Below are positions 16,003 to 24,260 of a DNA stretch of 64,000 nt, piece after piece (the first letter of the stretch is position 1; every line of letters begins with the position of its first letter). Under the pieces are notes generated by a model. The model was not told the origin of the DNA, did not search any database, and saw nothing but the letters and a program-made list of their open reading frames with translations. Source of the DNA: Methanolobus halotolerans (lineage in GTDB: Archaea > Halobacteriota > Methanosarcinia > Methanosarcinales > Methanosarcinaceae); the NCBI RefSeq assembly GCF_004745425.1, contig NZ_PGGK01000002.1, positions 245,657 to 309,656 of the forward strand, given 5' to 3'. A program made the translations under genes and the position numbers.

Positions 16003-16920
16003 ATGAGAAAGTGGATTATGCTTGTATTTTGTATTTCTGTTCTCGCCATCTTTACAGGAGGTTGTATTGATGACCTGGTCCCTGTAAACGAAGAAAGGCC
16101 TGCACAGGATGTATCTGCCTATGATTTCGAGGTTTTCCTGAACAACAGTTTTGATGACGGAGAATTCATACACACCAGCACATTCTATCTGTCAAACGAC
16201 GGAGATACAAAGGCAGTCCATATTCTGGACAATGAATCAGTTATCGACATCATACCACTTGAGGACATCAGTTCGTCAAGTCAGGAACCTGTCAGCAATA
16301 TCGTGGTTCTGGGAAATTACTCTGGATCCACGGATGCCTCCATCCGGCATTTCACAGATCTTTCAAGGTCAGGTGAACCTGCGAATATCAATTATACGCT
16401 ATCTGAAGATGTAATAAGAGGGCAAAAGCACATATATATCACATTCAGCCAGCCGGTCACCGGATTCGTAGCATTTACATTAGCCACCCCGGGAGGACAG
16501 GACTTCCTGCATGTGACCACACCCCCCTCCGTAGTACGCTTTGTCCTTCCCGAAGGGCATACAACCGGCAACCCGTTAATAGGAAAAGCAAACCCGGAGC
16601 CTGATGAGAGATATTACGATCCTGATAATCGGGAGAATCTGGTATGGTATAATGAAGTGACACATACCGGCAGTATCCTTGAAAGTGTACAGAGATTCTC
16701 AGGAGATAACAACTCACAAGCAGAACCGGCTCCCAAGGCAATAAGTGTCAAGTATTATTCGCAGTCTGCCCCACAGGGGTTGCTCATTGCAGCAGGGATC
16801 CTTGGCCTGGCAGCATTGCTTGTCTTTTCAAAATACCGTCGTGATAAAAAAAGGCTTAAAAAGATAAGAGAAGATGTTGAGAACCAGTTCAGGAACAAAA
16901 AGCGAAGAGGAAGGGAGTAA
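16003..16920 (+). CDS. Membrane-anchored lipoprotein-like protein (DUF5803-like)
   Basis: A 305-residue protein with an N-terminal signal and a lipobox-like FTGGC near residue 22, a long extracellular beta-rich domain and a C-terminal membrane helix (LIAAGILGLAALLVF) followed by a strongly basic tail of about 30 residues. So it may be held in the membrane at both ends. The layout and length resemble the archaeal DUF5803 family. ATG 16003 is preferred over the TTG at 15985. It follows the ABC exporter genes on the same strand with 80 bases between, so a shared role is possible but unproven. Confidence 0.75.
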   Translation: MRKWIMLVFCISVLAIFTGGCIDDLVPVNEERPAQDVSAYDFEVFLNNSFDDGEFIHTSTFYLSNDGDTKAVHILDNESVIDIIPLEDISSSSQEPVSNIVVLGNYSGSTDASIRHFTDLSRSGEPANINYTLSEDVIRGQKHIYITFSQPVTGFVAFTLATPGGQDFLHVTTPPSVVRFVLPEGHTTGNPLIGKANPEPDERYYDPDNRENLVWYNEVTHTGSILESVQRFSGDNNSQAEPAPKAISVKYYSQSAPQGLLIAAGILGLAALLVFSKYRRDKKRLKKIREDVENQFRNKKRRGRE

Positions 16921-16955
16921 GGCAGTTCTCGTGAGGGACGGTATATACTGCTACT

Positions 16956-17696
16956 TCACAGTTCAAATACCATACCGTCGTATCCAAGGGGATACTCCTT
17001 AATTGCCTCATCATGAGGCCTGAAGAAGTGGCTCAGGTGTGTGAAAACCACTTTTTTTGCCCCTATTGTCTTTGCGAGGTCCATTGCCTCGGTAGTATTC
17101 ATATGTTTTTTAACCTCCACCGTCGGAGGTACTATCGCATCGGCAATCAACAGATCAGCATCTTTTATCAGGTCCATGCTTGTTTGCGGGATTCCCCTCT
17201 GAGTATCCCCTGTTATGACAATTTTCTTACTTCCATCCCTGATAATGACACCCACAGGATTCTTTGCAGGAGGGTGCACCACCCTGAACAATGTAAATTC
17301 AAGGCCGATGAGTTCAAATGTCTTGTATATGGGGATATAATGGTTCCGTGGCCGGAGGAACTGCAAATAATCCATGATGTAATCCAGTGTTTCCTTTAAC
17401 CCGTAGACATCCACGTTGTACTGGACCCTGTGGAACTCAGCAAAGCCTGAAAAATGGTCATAGTGCCCGTGGGTCCATATCACCCCATCCACGTGGCCTA
17501 TATTGTTCTTTAGCATCTGATAGCGAAGATCCGGCCCCGTATCAATAAGTACCGAACCACTATTTGATTCCACCAGGACCGCACATCGGGTCCTGCGACT
17601 TTTACCACCTTTTTGTGCAGCTATGCAGGTCTGACAATTACATCCGATGACCGGAGTGCCGGTTGCATCACCGGTTCCCAGAAGAGTAATCCTCAT
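16956..17696 (-). CDS. PhnP-like MBL-fold metallohydrolase
   Basis: A 246-residue metallo-beta-lactamase-fold enzyme. It has the TWTHGHYDHFSG-type metal motif (THGHYDH), DTGPDLRYQ before it, VITGDTQRG and a final VFTHLSHFF. A cysteine pair in IGCNCQTCIAA near residue 17 resembles the extra zinc site of PhnP phosphodiesterases. PhnP cleaves cyclic phosphodiesters such as cyclic ribose phosphate; the substrate here is not known. It lies 12 bases after the AAA ATPase gene. Confidence 0.88.
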   Translation of the reverse strand: MRITLLGTGDATGTPVIGCNCQTCIAAQKGGKSRRTRCAVLVESNSGSVLIDTGPDLRYQMLKNNIGHVDGVIWTHGHYDHFSGFAEFHRVQYNVDVYGLKETLDYIMDYLQFLRPRNHYIPIYKTFELIGLEFTLFRVVHPPAKNPVGVIIRDGSKKIVITGDTQRGIPQTSMDLIKDADLLIADAIVPPTVEVKKHMNTTEAMDLAKTIGAKKVVFTHLSHFFRPHDEAIKEYPLGYDGMVFEL

Positions 17697-17708
17697 GGAG
17701 TGCCCCGG

Positions 17709-18986
17709 TCACATTGTTGCATCGTACTCATTTGTCTTGAGCACAGCCCGTTCATCAAAGGATGCAACAGCACTGAGCATGTCCCTTTGTGTCAGTTCCA
17801 TACGTTCTTTCACAAGTGCACTGAGAACACATTCTCTTATTACCATACGAAGATCGGAACCACTGTAACCATGTGTAAGGGATGCAACCTCAGCCGTATC
17901 AAAATCCCCTGTGATTTCCTTTGTGACTATATCAAGTATCTTCTTGCGCATATCCGTGTCAGGCAAAGGGAACTTCATGATATCATCAAAACGCCTCCAT
18001 GCAGCAGAATCAAGCATCTTGGGATGGTTAGTTGCCGCCAGCAGCAGGACGCCGTCGTTTGTGAGGCTTATGTCATCTATAGCCTTGAGAAGTGTATTGA
18101 CCGCCCTCTTAAGCGCCGCATGCTCATCAGAGGAACGGGTCTTTGCAACAAAATCGAACTCATCAATGAAAAGTATGCACGGATTCAGCCTTTTTGCAAG
18201 GGCGAACACACGATCTATATTCTTTGCCGTCTCGCCCAGATATTGGTCAGTTATCATGGACAGTTTCACTTCGACAAAAGGAATTGCAAGATGTTCTGAC
18301 ATAGCCTTGGCAAGTGATGTTTTCCCGGTACCCGGCGGACCTACCATCAGAATCTTCCCCACATCGTAGAGACCAATGCGTTTCAGGTAATCCCTGTACT
18401 GTATGGCCTTAACTATTTTCCGGACATCTTCCTGCTGTTCGGTCGTAAGAATAAATTCCCTGAGCGTCTGCCTGACATCTTCCGGAGCACTTATCTGGAC
18501 AAGTTTAAGCATATCTTCTCCGGCTTCTTCTTTAGATATCTCCTCTATGAGGGATTCAATCCATTCCCTGTCGACCTCCTTTGGCCTCACCTTCGATTTT
18601 GCACTCTTATAGTCAGCGCCAGTCGCCTGTTTCTTTTCATAATAATAGGCAAGTACCGGGTTGTGCTCTATCTTGTCCATTGAACCTTCCCTTTTCTGGA
18701 ACCAATCAGCTCCTACTTCAAGGGCGGTGATCTTGACCGAAAAATCCACTTCATCTATTGCAACAAAGGGAAGAGATTTCAGTTTACCATTTACACTGTC
18801 GATGCCAAAAAACCTTTCTATGTCTGCTGTCTTAACCCTTATCGGTTTTGGAACCGAGCGATGTTCTCTGCTCCAGTAGAATTTGCGTATGTTCTTTGGA
18901 AGATCGTTTACATCCAGTTCCGGATACTTGTTATATACCTGTGCAGTAAGCAATAGTTCAATAATATCAAGATTTATGTCAGACAT
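17709..18986 (-). CDS. AAA-family ATPase with archaeal N-terminal domain
   Basis: A 425-residue protein with one AAA module in the C-terminal half: Walker A VGPPGTGKTSLAKA, Walker B CILFIDEFDFVAKT, a sensor LLLAATNHPKM and arginine-finger block WRRFDDIMKFPLP, then the helical lid. The N-terminal 190 residues are not a recognised substrate domain. It resembles proteasome-like/CDC48-like AAA proteins that remodel or unfold proteins. It is followed directly by the PhnP-like gene. The cellular target is unknown. Confidence 0.88.
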   Translation of the reverse strand: MSDINLDIIELLLTAQVYNKYPELDVNDLPKNIRKFYWSREHRSVPKPIRVKTADIERFFGIDSVNGKLKSLPFVAIDEVDFSVKITALEVGADWFQKREGSMDKIEHNPVLAYYYEKKQATGADYKSAKSKVRPKEVDREWIESLIEEISKEEAGEDMLKLVQISAPEDVRQTLREFILTTEQQEDVRKIVKAIQYRDYLKRIGLYDVGKILMVGPPGTGKTSLAKAMSEHLAIPFVEVKLSMITDQYLGETAKNIDRVFALAKRLNPCILFIDEFDFVAKTRSSDEHAALKRAVNTLLKAIDDISLTNDGVLLLAATNHPKMLDSAAWRRFDDIMKFPLPDTDMRKKILDIVTKEITGDFDTAEVASLTHGYSGSDLRMVIRECVLSALVKERMELTQRDMLSAVASFDERAVLKTNEYDATM

Positions 18987-19188
18987 GTTCTTACCTGGTC
19001 AGATGAGCTTGGGTTGAAACCCTGTTGGAAATGTAATCGTTCAGACATTACATGTAGTGCTTCATTTCAAATATATCTTTTGTATAGTAGTAATATAATA
19101 GTCAATCAGCATTTTTCCAAACAGAGTTCAGTCAGAATCAAAAAAGAAATATATCCCGGGTTCCCAGAAAACAAACGCAAGTGCTAAC

Positions 19189-19704
19189 TTACGTCAGGCA
19201 CACCATACCTGTTGAAGGCTCATATATTTCACCGGCTCTTGTAAGCCCATCCAGAATCTGCTCAAATTTCTGTTCCTGAATACCATGCTCTTTTGCAATT
19301 TCTTTTAAAGAGTCGGTATCCATCTTTCCTCCGTTTGAACGTAGCAGGTCAATAATTAGAAGATTTTTATTCAACTTCTGTACCGTAAATTCCCTCTTAT
19401 CCGTAAAATCCTTTAATGAAACATCAAATAACCCGGTTTCCCGGATCGATATTGCTTTTACCGGTTCAGAGCTTTCTGAAAAGAGAGACATCCCGTCTTT
19501 TTCCTGACCATGTAGCTTTGCCTGGAGCACCGTCCTTGCAGCGACCGCTTCCTGCAGATCTTCAGATCTATGAAATAAGCGTAATTTCCGGATCTCCAGA
19601 TTAGATCCGCATTTCTGGCACCGGGTCTTCTTCGGGCCCGGGATTTCGATTATCTGGGCATGTTCCCGGCATTTAGAGCAGACTATAACTGCGAAGGCGG
19701 CCAT
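19189..19704 (-). CDS. DUF5817 family protein, zinc ribbon plus winged helix
   Basis: A 171-residue protein. The N-terminus has a C4 zinc ribbon (VCSKC and RCQKCGSN), followed by KLRLFHRSEDLQEAVAARTVLQAKLHGQ, a pattern I recognise from archaeal DUF5817 proteins. The last 70 residues look like a winged helix (LLIIDLLRSNGGKMDTDSLKEIAKE). This suggests DNA binding, perhaps general transcription or repair, but no role is known. ATG 19704 is chosen so that the protein begins at MAAFAVIVCSKC. Confidence 0.78.
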   Translation of the reverse strand: MAAFAVIVCSKCREHAQIIEIPGPKKTRCQKCGSNLEIRKLRLFHRSEDLQEAVAARTVLQAKLHGQEKDGMSLFSESSEPVKAISIRETGLFDVSLKDFTDKREFTVQKLNKNLLIIDLLRSNGGKMDTDSLKEIAKEHGIQEQKFEQILDGLTRAGEIYEPSTGMVCLT

Positions 19705-19781
19705 ATTGCATGCTTGGTGTAGCAAATATAAATAATAGTTCCACAGATGTTTTAAGCCCAGAGTCCGGATTATGATAAAAC

Positions 19782-20201
19782 ATGATACGCAGAGTGATTA
19801 TTGAGGATATCCCGCAGATTGTACAGGTTGAGGATGCCTGTTTCCCGGTCCCATGGCCGGACTTTCTGTTCAAGGCCCATCTTAACAATCCGGGATTTGT
19901 TGTCTACGAAAGAGAAAAAGAGATTCTTGGTTATGCCATAATCGGTGATTCGCAAGGAAAGGCTCACCTCCAGAACATTGCAGTGCACCCTGATTTCAGA
20001 AGACAGGGCATTGGCACGGACCTGCTTGAATGGTGCATAGACCTTGTAAAGCTCTATGGTTATCATGAGATCGTACTCGAAGTAAGGGAGAAGAACACCG
20101 GTTCACATAAATTTTACATAGACATGGATTTCGAGATCAGAGGCACTGTACAAGATTATTATCTGGATGATAATGCTATCGTCATGGAGAGAAGGATATA
20201 G
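19782..20201 (+). CDS. rimI: GNAT N-acetyltransferase, RimI-like
   Basis: A 139-residue GNAT enzyme of the RimI/Ard1 type that acetylates N-termini of proteins. It has ACFPVPWP near residue 20, the acetyl-CoA loop RRQGIGTDLLEW (Q/RxxGxG/A) and the C-terminal YGYHEIVLEVREKN, GSHKFYIDMDFE and YY tail typical of RimI. In archaea this protein acts as the general N-terminal acetyltransferase. It is transcribed divergently from the zinc-ribbon gene. Confidence 0.92.
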   Translation: MIRRVIIEDIPQIVQVEDACFPVPWPDFLFKAHLNNPGFVVYEREKEILGYAIIGDSQGKAHLQNIAVHPDFRRQGIGTDLLEWCIDLVKLYGYHEIVLEVREKNTGSHKFYIDMDFEIRGTVQDYYLDDNAIVMERRI

Positions 20202-20210
20202 CCTTACAGT

Positions 20211-20915
20211 TCACTTCCCGAATCTTCTCTGACGTTTCTGGAAATCCCGGATTATTCTCAGGATGTCCAGTTTCCGCATATTGTGCCAGTTCACATCCGT
20301 GAAATAAAGTTCGGAATACACGGCCTGCCAGATCAGAAAGTCGGACAGGTGTTTGCCACCGGAACGTATGAAGATATCCGGCTCATGCTTAACTTTCAGG
20401 CGGGATTCTATAGTCTCTTCGACTATAGAAGACGAGTCCAGCTTTCCGTCCCTTACATCTGAAAGAATGGATAATACGGCTTCTGTCACCTCTTTTCTTC
20501 CACCGAACCCGACTGAGACATAGACCAGCATCTTTTCGTCTTCTCTTTCAAGACAGAGTTCCCCTTCATCAGAATAAACTTCAAAACCTATATCATAAGG
20601 CAACTCCGGAAGGAACTCAGCCAGTTTTTCCACAAGCCTTTCAACCATTTCAGACCTGAGCTCCTCCTCAGTATCAAGCACATCGACATAGATACTGGCA
20701 ATCCTGATATTCAACTGGCTGCACCAGGTTATATATTCCTTTAGTTTCACAAAGCCATTTGGCTGTGAAATGTCTTTTTCCGAAAGTACCAGTGATACAT
20801 GCCCGGGAATCTTGGCAGAGGAGCCGGATACCTGTTTCAGAAGATAGTTCTCATATAAAGAGGTAATAATGTTCATGATAGGGAGCCGAGTATAGTGTTC
20901 AAATATCCGTTTCAC
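20211..20915 (-). CDS. Cis-prenyltransferase homologue lacking the catalytic Asp (accessory-type subunit)
   Basis: A 234-residue UppS-family protein. The C-terminal half has PDIFIRSGGKHLSDFLIWQ, SELYFTDVNW and a terminal RRFGK, which holds the RxG motif. The N-terminal catalytic box, usually HxAxIMDGNxR, reads HVSLVLSEKDISQPNG, so the aspartate that binds the allylic diphosphate is missing. This is the state of Nus1/NgBR-type accessory subunits; a heteromeric cis-prenyltransferase is known in Methanosarcina mazei. It would make glycosyl carrier lipids with a catalytic partner not in this window. GTG 20915 overlaps the GTPase stop; ATG 20876 also fits. Confidence 0.78.
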   Translation of the reverse strand: MKRIFEHYTRLPIMNIITSLYENYLLKQVSGSSAKIPGHVSLVLSEKDISQPNGFVKLKEYITWCSQLNIRIASIYVDVLDTEEELRSEMVERLVEKLAEFLPELPYDIGFEVYSDEGELCLEREDEKMLVYVSVGFGGRKEVTEAVLSILSDVRDGKLDSSSIVEETIESRLKVKHEPDIFIRSGGKHLSDFLIWQAVYSELYFTDVNWHNMRKLDILRIIRDFQKRQRRFGK

Positions 20916-22093
20916 TTGGCAGTGGAGACTATCTTCACGACATCACCATCGTTGAGTTCATGTTTTTCTCCAAGGCGCATCTTGGTCCTGGCATCCACGG
21001 CATAGAGGAATCTATTGCCGATATCAGAATGAACCTTATAAGCAAGATCGTGAGCGCTTGAACCTTTCTTCATGAGGAACGCATCCGGAAGCATCCTGTC
21101 ATTCTTATCGGTCCACTTACCCTCGTCTTCCACGGGATACACTATTATCAGGTCAAGAAGTTCGAACACCGCTTTATTGATGCATTCCTGTATACCGGTA
21201 CCACCCATTTTAGCGATGAGCGTACGTACACTTTCCAGGCCCTTTTTCTGTGCAGGAGTAAGTTCTTCATTCAGTATAATGAATTCGGCATCCCCGGAAT
21301 CGTATTTTATGGCTCCGCCCCTGGAAGCTGACTTTAGCACGAGTTCGGCAGCTGCACTTGTCGGGACTACAATCTGGTCCAGGGACCTCAGATCACTGAT
21401 AAACTCCTGCGGAGCAATGTCTGCCTTGTTGGCTGCCATAATCATAGGTTTGCTGATAATCCGTATACTATCACAGAAACGGATCAGGTCATCATCACTC
21501 CATTTCACGTGATTATGGTCAAGCCTGCACTCCGCAAGCGAGCATATAACATGATACTCATCCACCCCGGCACCTGCAAGCTGATCTGCGAGCACTTTCT
21601 CGATCTTGAGCCCTTCTGCCTGTGTCTTACGAGCAAGCCGGTCCCAGTTCCGCTTTATAATGCCGAACATCCACATTGTGATCTCCCGGTTAAGGAAGTC
21701 GATGTCATCCATGGGGTTGTGATCCCCCACATTAACAGGATTGCCTTCAATATCCGTACCCCCGGATGCGTCGATCACATGAATGATGGCCTGTGCCTGC
21801 CTGAGCTCATCCAGGAAGGTGTTACCAAGACCGCGGCCCTGATGAGCATCGGGTACAAGCCCGGCCACATCGATGAGTTCTATGGGTACGTAACGGATTC
21901 CTTCAACACAGTTCCCGCAACGTTTGCTGCGCGCTACACATGGACACTCGGCGCGCACATAGGTGACACCTTTATTTGCGTTGATAGTTGTAAAAGGATA
22001 GTTTGCAATTTCAACATCCGCCATCGTTGCGGCCTTGAAGAACGTGGATTTTCCCGAATTGGGTTTTCCTGCAAGTCCTATGGTCATTGACAT
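20912..22093 (-). CDS. ychF: YchF-like OBG-family GTPase
   Basis: A 393-residue OBG/YchF-type P-loop GTPase. G1 is GKPNSGKSTFFKA, G2/switch region NYPFTTINANKG, G3 DVAGLVPDAHQGRGLGN, and G4 NKAD near residue 225. A pair of cysteine motifs CPCVARSKRCGNC lies after the switch region, usual in archaeal members. The C-terminus is a TGS domain (ends DGDVVKIVSTAK). The G4 NKxD differs from the NxxE of true YchF ATPases, so GTP binding is expected. It probably acts on ribosomes. The next gene starts four bases before its stop. Confidence 0.92.
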   Translation of the reverse strand: MSMTIGLAGKPNSGKSTFFKAATMADVEIANYPFTTINANKGVTYVRAECPCVARSKRCGNCVEGIRYVPIELIDVAGLVPDAHQGRGLGNTFLDELRQAQAIIHVIDASGGTDIEGNPVNVGDHNPMDDIDFLNREITMWMFGIIKRNWDRLARKTQAEGLKIEKVLADQLAGAGVDEYHVICSLAECRLDHNHVKWSDDDLIRFCDSIRIISKPMIMAANKADIAPQEFISDLRSLDQIVVPTSAAAELVLKSASRGGAIKYDSGDAEFIILNEELTPAQKKGLESVRTLIAKMGGTGIQECINKAVFELLDLIIVYPVEDEGKWTDKNDRMLPDAFLMKKGSSAHDLAYKVHSDIGNRFLYAVDARTKMRLGEKHELNDGDVVKIVSTAK

Positions 22094-22216
22094 GCTTTAC
22101 TAATCACTGTCGCAGGATTTAACTTTTATCAGTGCCTCAGGTCATATTTCAAGCATCATTGTTAATTTTAACCAATAATGTTTATATTGGAGAAAGACAT
22201 TAGAACATAACCTAGT

Positions 22217-22288
22217 GTCCTGGTAGGGTAGCGGATATCCTTGGGGCTTGCGGAGCCTTAGACCCGAGTTCGATTCTCGGTCGGGACG
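22217..22288 (+). tRNA. tRNA-Arg (anticodon GCG)
   Basis: Acceptor GTCCTGG pairs with TCGGGAC including wobble pairs. Anticodon stem GGGGC/GCCTT holds loop TTGCGGA with anticodon GCG. The T arm is CCGAG-TTCGATT-CTCGG and the discriminator is G at 22288. CCA is not encoded. A TATA-like TTTATATT lies about 35 bases upstream. Confidence 0.93.
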
Positions 22289-22322
22289 TACAATATACAG
22301 TCAAAAACTGTTAAACTTTCAC

Positions 22323-22370
22323 TTCGTAAGGATGGCCTATTTAATCATCCTTGCGAAATGCTTTTTTTTA
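22323..22370 (+). terminator. 12-bp hairpin and T run after tRNA-Arg
   Basis: TTCGTAAGGATG (22323-22334) can pair with CATCCTTGCGAA (22346-22357) with a single G-U pair, around an 11-base loop, and is followed by eight T residues. It lies 35 bases after tRNA-Arg and most simply ends its transcript. A small hairpin RNA is the alternative. Confidence 0.6.
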
Positions 22371-22504
22371 TAGATCGATCTGTGTGTATGCTCAGTTTCA
22401 TAATATCTGCATTTACGGAGCTGTTGGAAAAAATGAATCCTTTCATTTTAAGTTTAGGCCTGAACGGGGCGGAAAGATAAGTATACAGTATATGCCCGGC
22501 CAGC

Positions 22505-22609
22505 TTATACCGAATCAAATCCATAGCCATATAAAAAGAGACCTATTACGAGGATAATCGCAATCACAATCATGATCATACGGAATAGAAATCCTTTTGT
22601 CATGCCCAT
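22505..22609 (-). CDS. Possible 34-residue single-helix membrane protein
   Basis: On the minus strand a frame from ATG 22609 (or 22603) to TAA encodes 34 residues with a basic N-terminus (MTKGFLFR), one strongly hydrophobic segment of about 20 residues rich in Ile, Val and Met, and a short GYGFDSV tail. This is a normal layout for a small type I or II membrane peptide. There is no clear ribosome binding site, so the call rests on composition and topology only. Confidence 0.4.
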   Translation of the reverse strand: MGMTKGFLFRMIMIVIAIILVIGLFLYGYGFDSV

Positions 22610-22710
22610 AATGTCTTTTGAATCTGCATTTTATTTCAACTTTTCTTTATGTAACTCATATAAAATACAAGCATAAAATACAAGCATTTTCAAATGCATA
22701 TCTCCGGAGA

Positions 22711-22998
22711 TCATGTCAGCATTACAAGAGCAGCAAATGCAATAACACCCAACAGGAAAATTCCGGAGAGTGACAGAAGGATCTTCTTCCGCCGGTTTTC
22801 CTCTTCCGGCGTGACCTGCAGTGGGCTTGGATTATATTTTTTCTCCATGTATGTCCCGATTCCGACTCCAAGGGCTATGCCGATCACCGGTCCGATTGCG
22901 ACCATACCTGATAAAAGACCAATTGGAATGCCCAGGGGAAGACCTATAGCGATACCTATTGCCATGAAGTGACCTTTTGGGTATCTTTTTTCGTGCAT
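22711..22998 (-). CDS. Small glycine-rich membrane protein
   Basis: A 95-residue protein with three hydrophobic segments. The first two are rich in small residues (AIGIAIGLPLGIPIGLLSG and VIGIALGVGIG), the third lies at the C-terminus (ILLSLSGIFLLGVIAFAALV). A charged stretch PEEENRRKKI separates them. This pattern occurs in short archaeal membrane proteins of unknown function. No operon partner is visible other than the putative 34-residue ORF downstream on the same strand. Confidence 0.65.
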   Translation of the reverse strand: MHEKRYPKGHFMAIGIAIGLPLGIPIGLLSGMVAIGPVIGIALGVGIGTYMEKKYNPSPLQVTPEEENRRKKILLSLSGIFLLGVIAFAALVMLT

Positions 22999-23321
22999 GA
23001 GGTATAACTAACATTTTAGATATAAATAATCAACTTATATTGGAAAATGAACCCACTTTTGGACATATTGTCAACACAACTGCTACCCAGTACCCGGAAG
23101 CAATATTTTCAGGCAGGAAGTGAGCTTCCTTTGAGGTAACAGAACCTGCAAAAGTTGGACAATGAGCGTGATTTTAAACTTTCCGGCATACATTGGATCT
23201 GTATTAAGTATCATATTCAGAAAGAATAAGATATATACATTTTGCAGTCCATTAATTATTTATACTAATTGCTTATTATAAATATAATAATATTATTATT
23301 CAGTGCTAAATGGAGTATTTT
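22999..23321. other. Intergenic stretch with no recognised feature
   Basis: I see no convincing gene here. The last 60 bases are very AT-rich (runs of TATAATAATATTATTATT) and probably hold the promoter of the small ORF at 23322. Confidence 0.4.
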
Positions 23322-23474
23322 ATGAATAATAAAGATGAAGCAACATTCAATGAATTCAAAGAAGTGTTCAATAAATACCTTGACCCGGATGATCTCTCCG
23401 ATCAGGAATTCCTTCTCAGGAACAATATGATCCAGTTCATCAAGAGCGCCTGCATTCAAAGCCTGCTTGTCTAG
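23322..23474 (+). CDS. Small hypothetical protein, 50 residues, possibly truncated
   Basis: ATG 23322 follows GGAG by six bases and opens a 50-residue frame that is rich in charged residues (MNNKDEATFNEFKEVFNKYL, then DPDDLSDQEFLLR) and ends at TAG 23474. The N-terminal part looks like a genuine helical protein. The opposite strand of the same region also looks coding further right, so the gene may be a remnant joined to another fragment. No family recognised. Confidence 0.4.
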   Translation: MNNKDEATFNEFKEVFNKYLDPDDLSDQEFLLRNNMIQFIKSACIQSLLV

Positions 23475-23684
23475 AACTGTCCACAGGAGTGCAGCAATAA
23501 CCAAATACTGAGAACGCCCGCCGGCAGATTTGCCAAGGGCCCGTAGTCACTGTAGTCCCCCCCGGGCATCCTGACAATAAGACTCTTTCCTGAATAATTT
23601 TTCATCCCGTTGCGGACAAAAACCTTATTTGCATTGACCCTCATCTTCAAATCAGGACATTCATTTCTGAAAACAGGTGTAAAT

Positions 23685-24095
23685 ATGAGTGAAGCGGAAG
23701 ATGTTTTTGATAAAGTGCAAAATAATTCCTTAAGGTCCTATGATATCCCTTTGTTACTGAAACGGTTGCGCCAGGATGCCAGAAATGGAAGGATAGAACT
23801 GACCCCAAAAGACATTGAGTGGTTTTCAGTGTATGAGTTTGCATTACAGCAGCTTGAGCTAAAGATGGGGAATGCTTCTGCTGACACCCATCCGGGAGAC
23901 TGGAGGAACACTGTCAATGATTTCAGTAAAATTAAAGCCATAATTGATGAAATGGAGGAAAAAGGGGTAATTACAAACGCCAACTGGAATGTCGGAAGTC
24001 TGGCCCTTTTCACAATACCTAATGGAGAAATTTACAGAAGGCACGTCTGCTGCCTTATCAATACCCATCTGGCCAGTTTATACGGAAACCAGTGA
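23685..24095 (+). CDS. Hypothetical protein, 136 residues
   Basis: A soluble protein of mixed helical character that I do not recognise. It begins MSEAEDVFDKVQNNSLRSYD, has a basic middle (KRLRQDARNGRIELTPKDIE) and ends with two cysteines in RHVCCLINTH. No signal peptide or membrane segment. AGGTG lies five bases upstream of ATG 23685, which I prefer to an in-frame start at 23610. It stands alone between the fragment region and the thermosome gene. Confidence 0.7.
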   Translation: MSEAEDVFDKVQNNSLRSYDIPLLLKRLRQDARNGRIELTPKDIEWFSVYEFALQQLELKMGNASADTHPGDWRNTVNDFSKIKAIIDEMEEKGVITNANWNVGSLALFTIPNGEIYRRHVCCLINTHLASLYGNQ

Positions 24096-24146
24096 GCAAG
24101 AAACGCCCTTCTTTATTTTTAAGCATCCTTGTTCCTGATGGGTATC

Positions 24147-24154
24147 TTTATATA
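24147..24154 (+). promoter_or_regulatory. TATA box of the thermosome gene
   Basis: TTTATATA at 24147-24154 would place transcription start at about 24178, immediately before the palindrome at 24184. The leader would be about 80 bases. Confidence 0.5.
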
Positions 24155-24183
24155 GAACTGCTTGCATTTAGATTGTTCAGTAC

Positions 24184-24200
24184 GAGTATCCCTGATACTC
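24184..24200 (+). promoter_or_regulatory. Perfect 7-3-7 palindrome near thermosome transcription start
   Basis: GAGTATC-CCT-GATACTC is a perfect inverted repeat lying just downstream of the expected transcription start of the thermosome gene. This is a typical place for a repressor operator. Heat-shock repressors (HSR1/Phr type) control chaperonin genes in other archaea; the sequence does not name the regulator here. Confidence 0.5.
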
Positions 24201-24260
24201 TATGGAAATTAACACTAACTTCTATATCGATACGCATTGTTATTATTAGGAGGTTATAAT

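Noticed and set aside
21509..22090. Open frame of 193 codons on the plus strand across the YchF-like GTPase gene
   Set aside because: It is a mirror of the GTPase coding strand; composition and content are not protein-like.
23472..23474. TAG as a pyrrolysine codon extending the small ORF at 23322
   Set aside because: The extension reads poorly, meets another TAG soon and does not resemble any methylamine methyltransferase.
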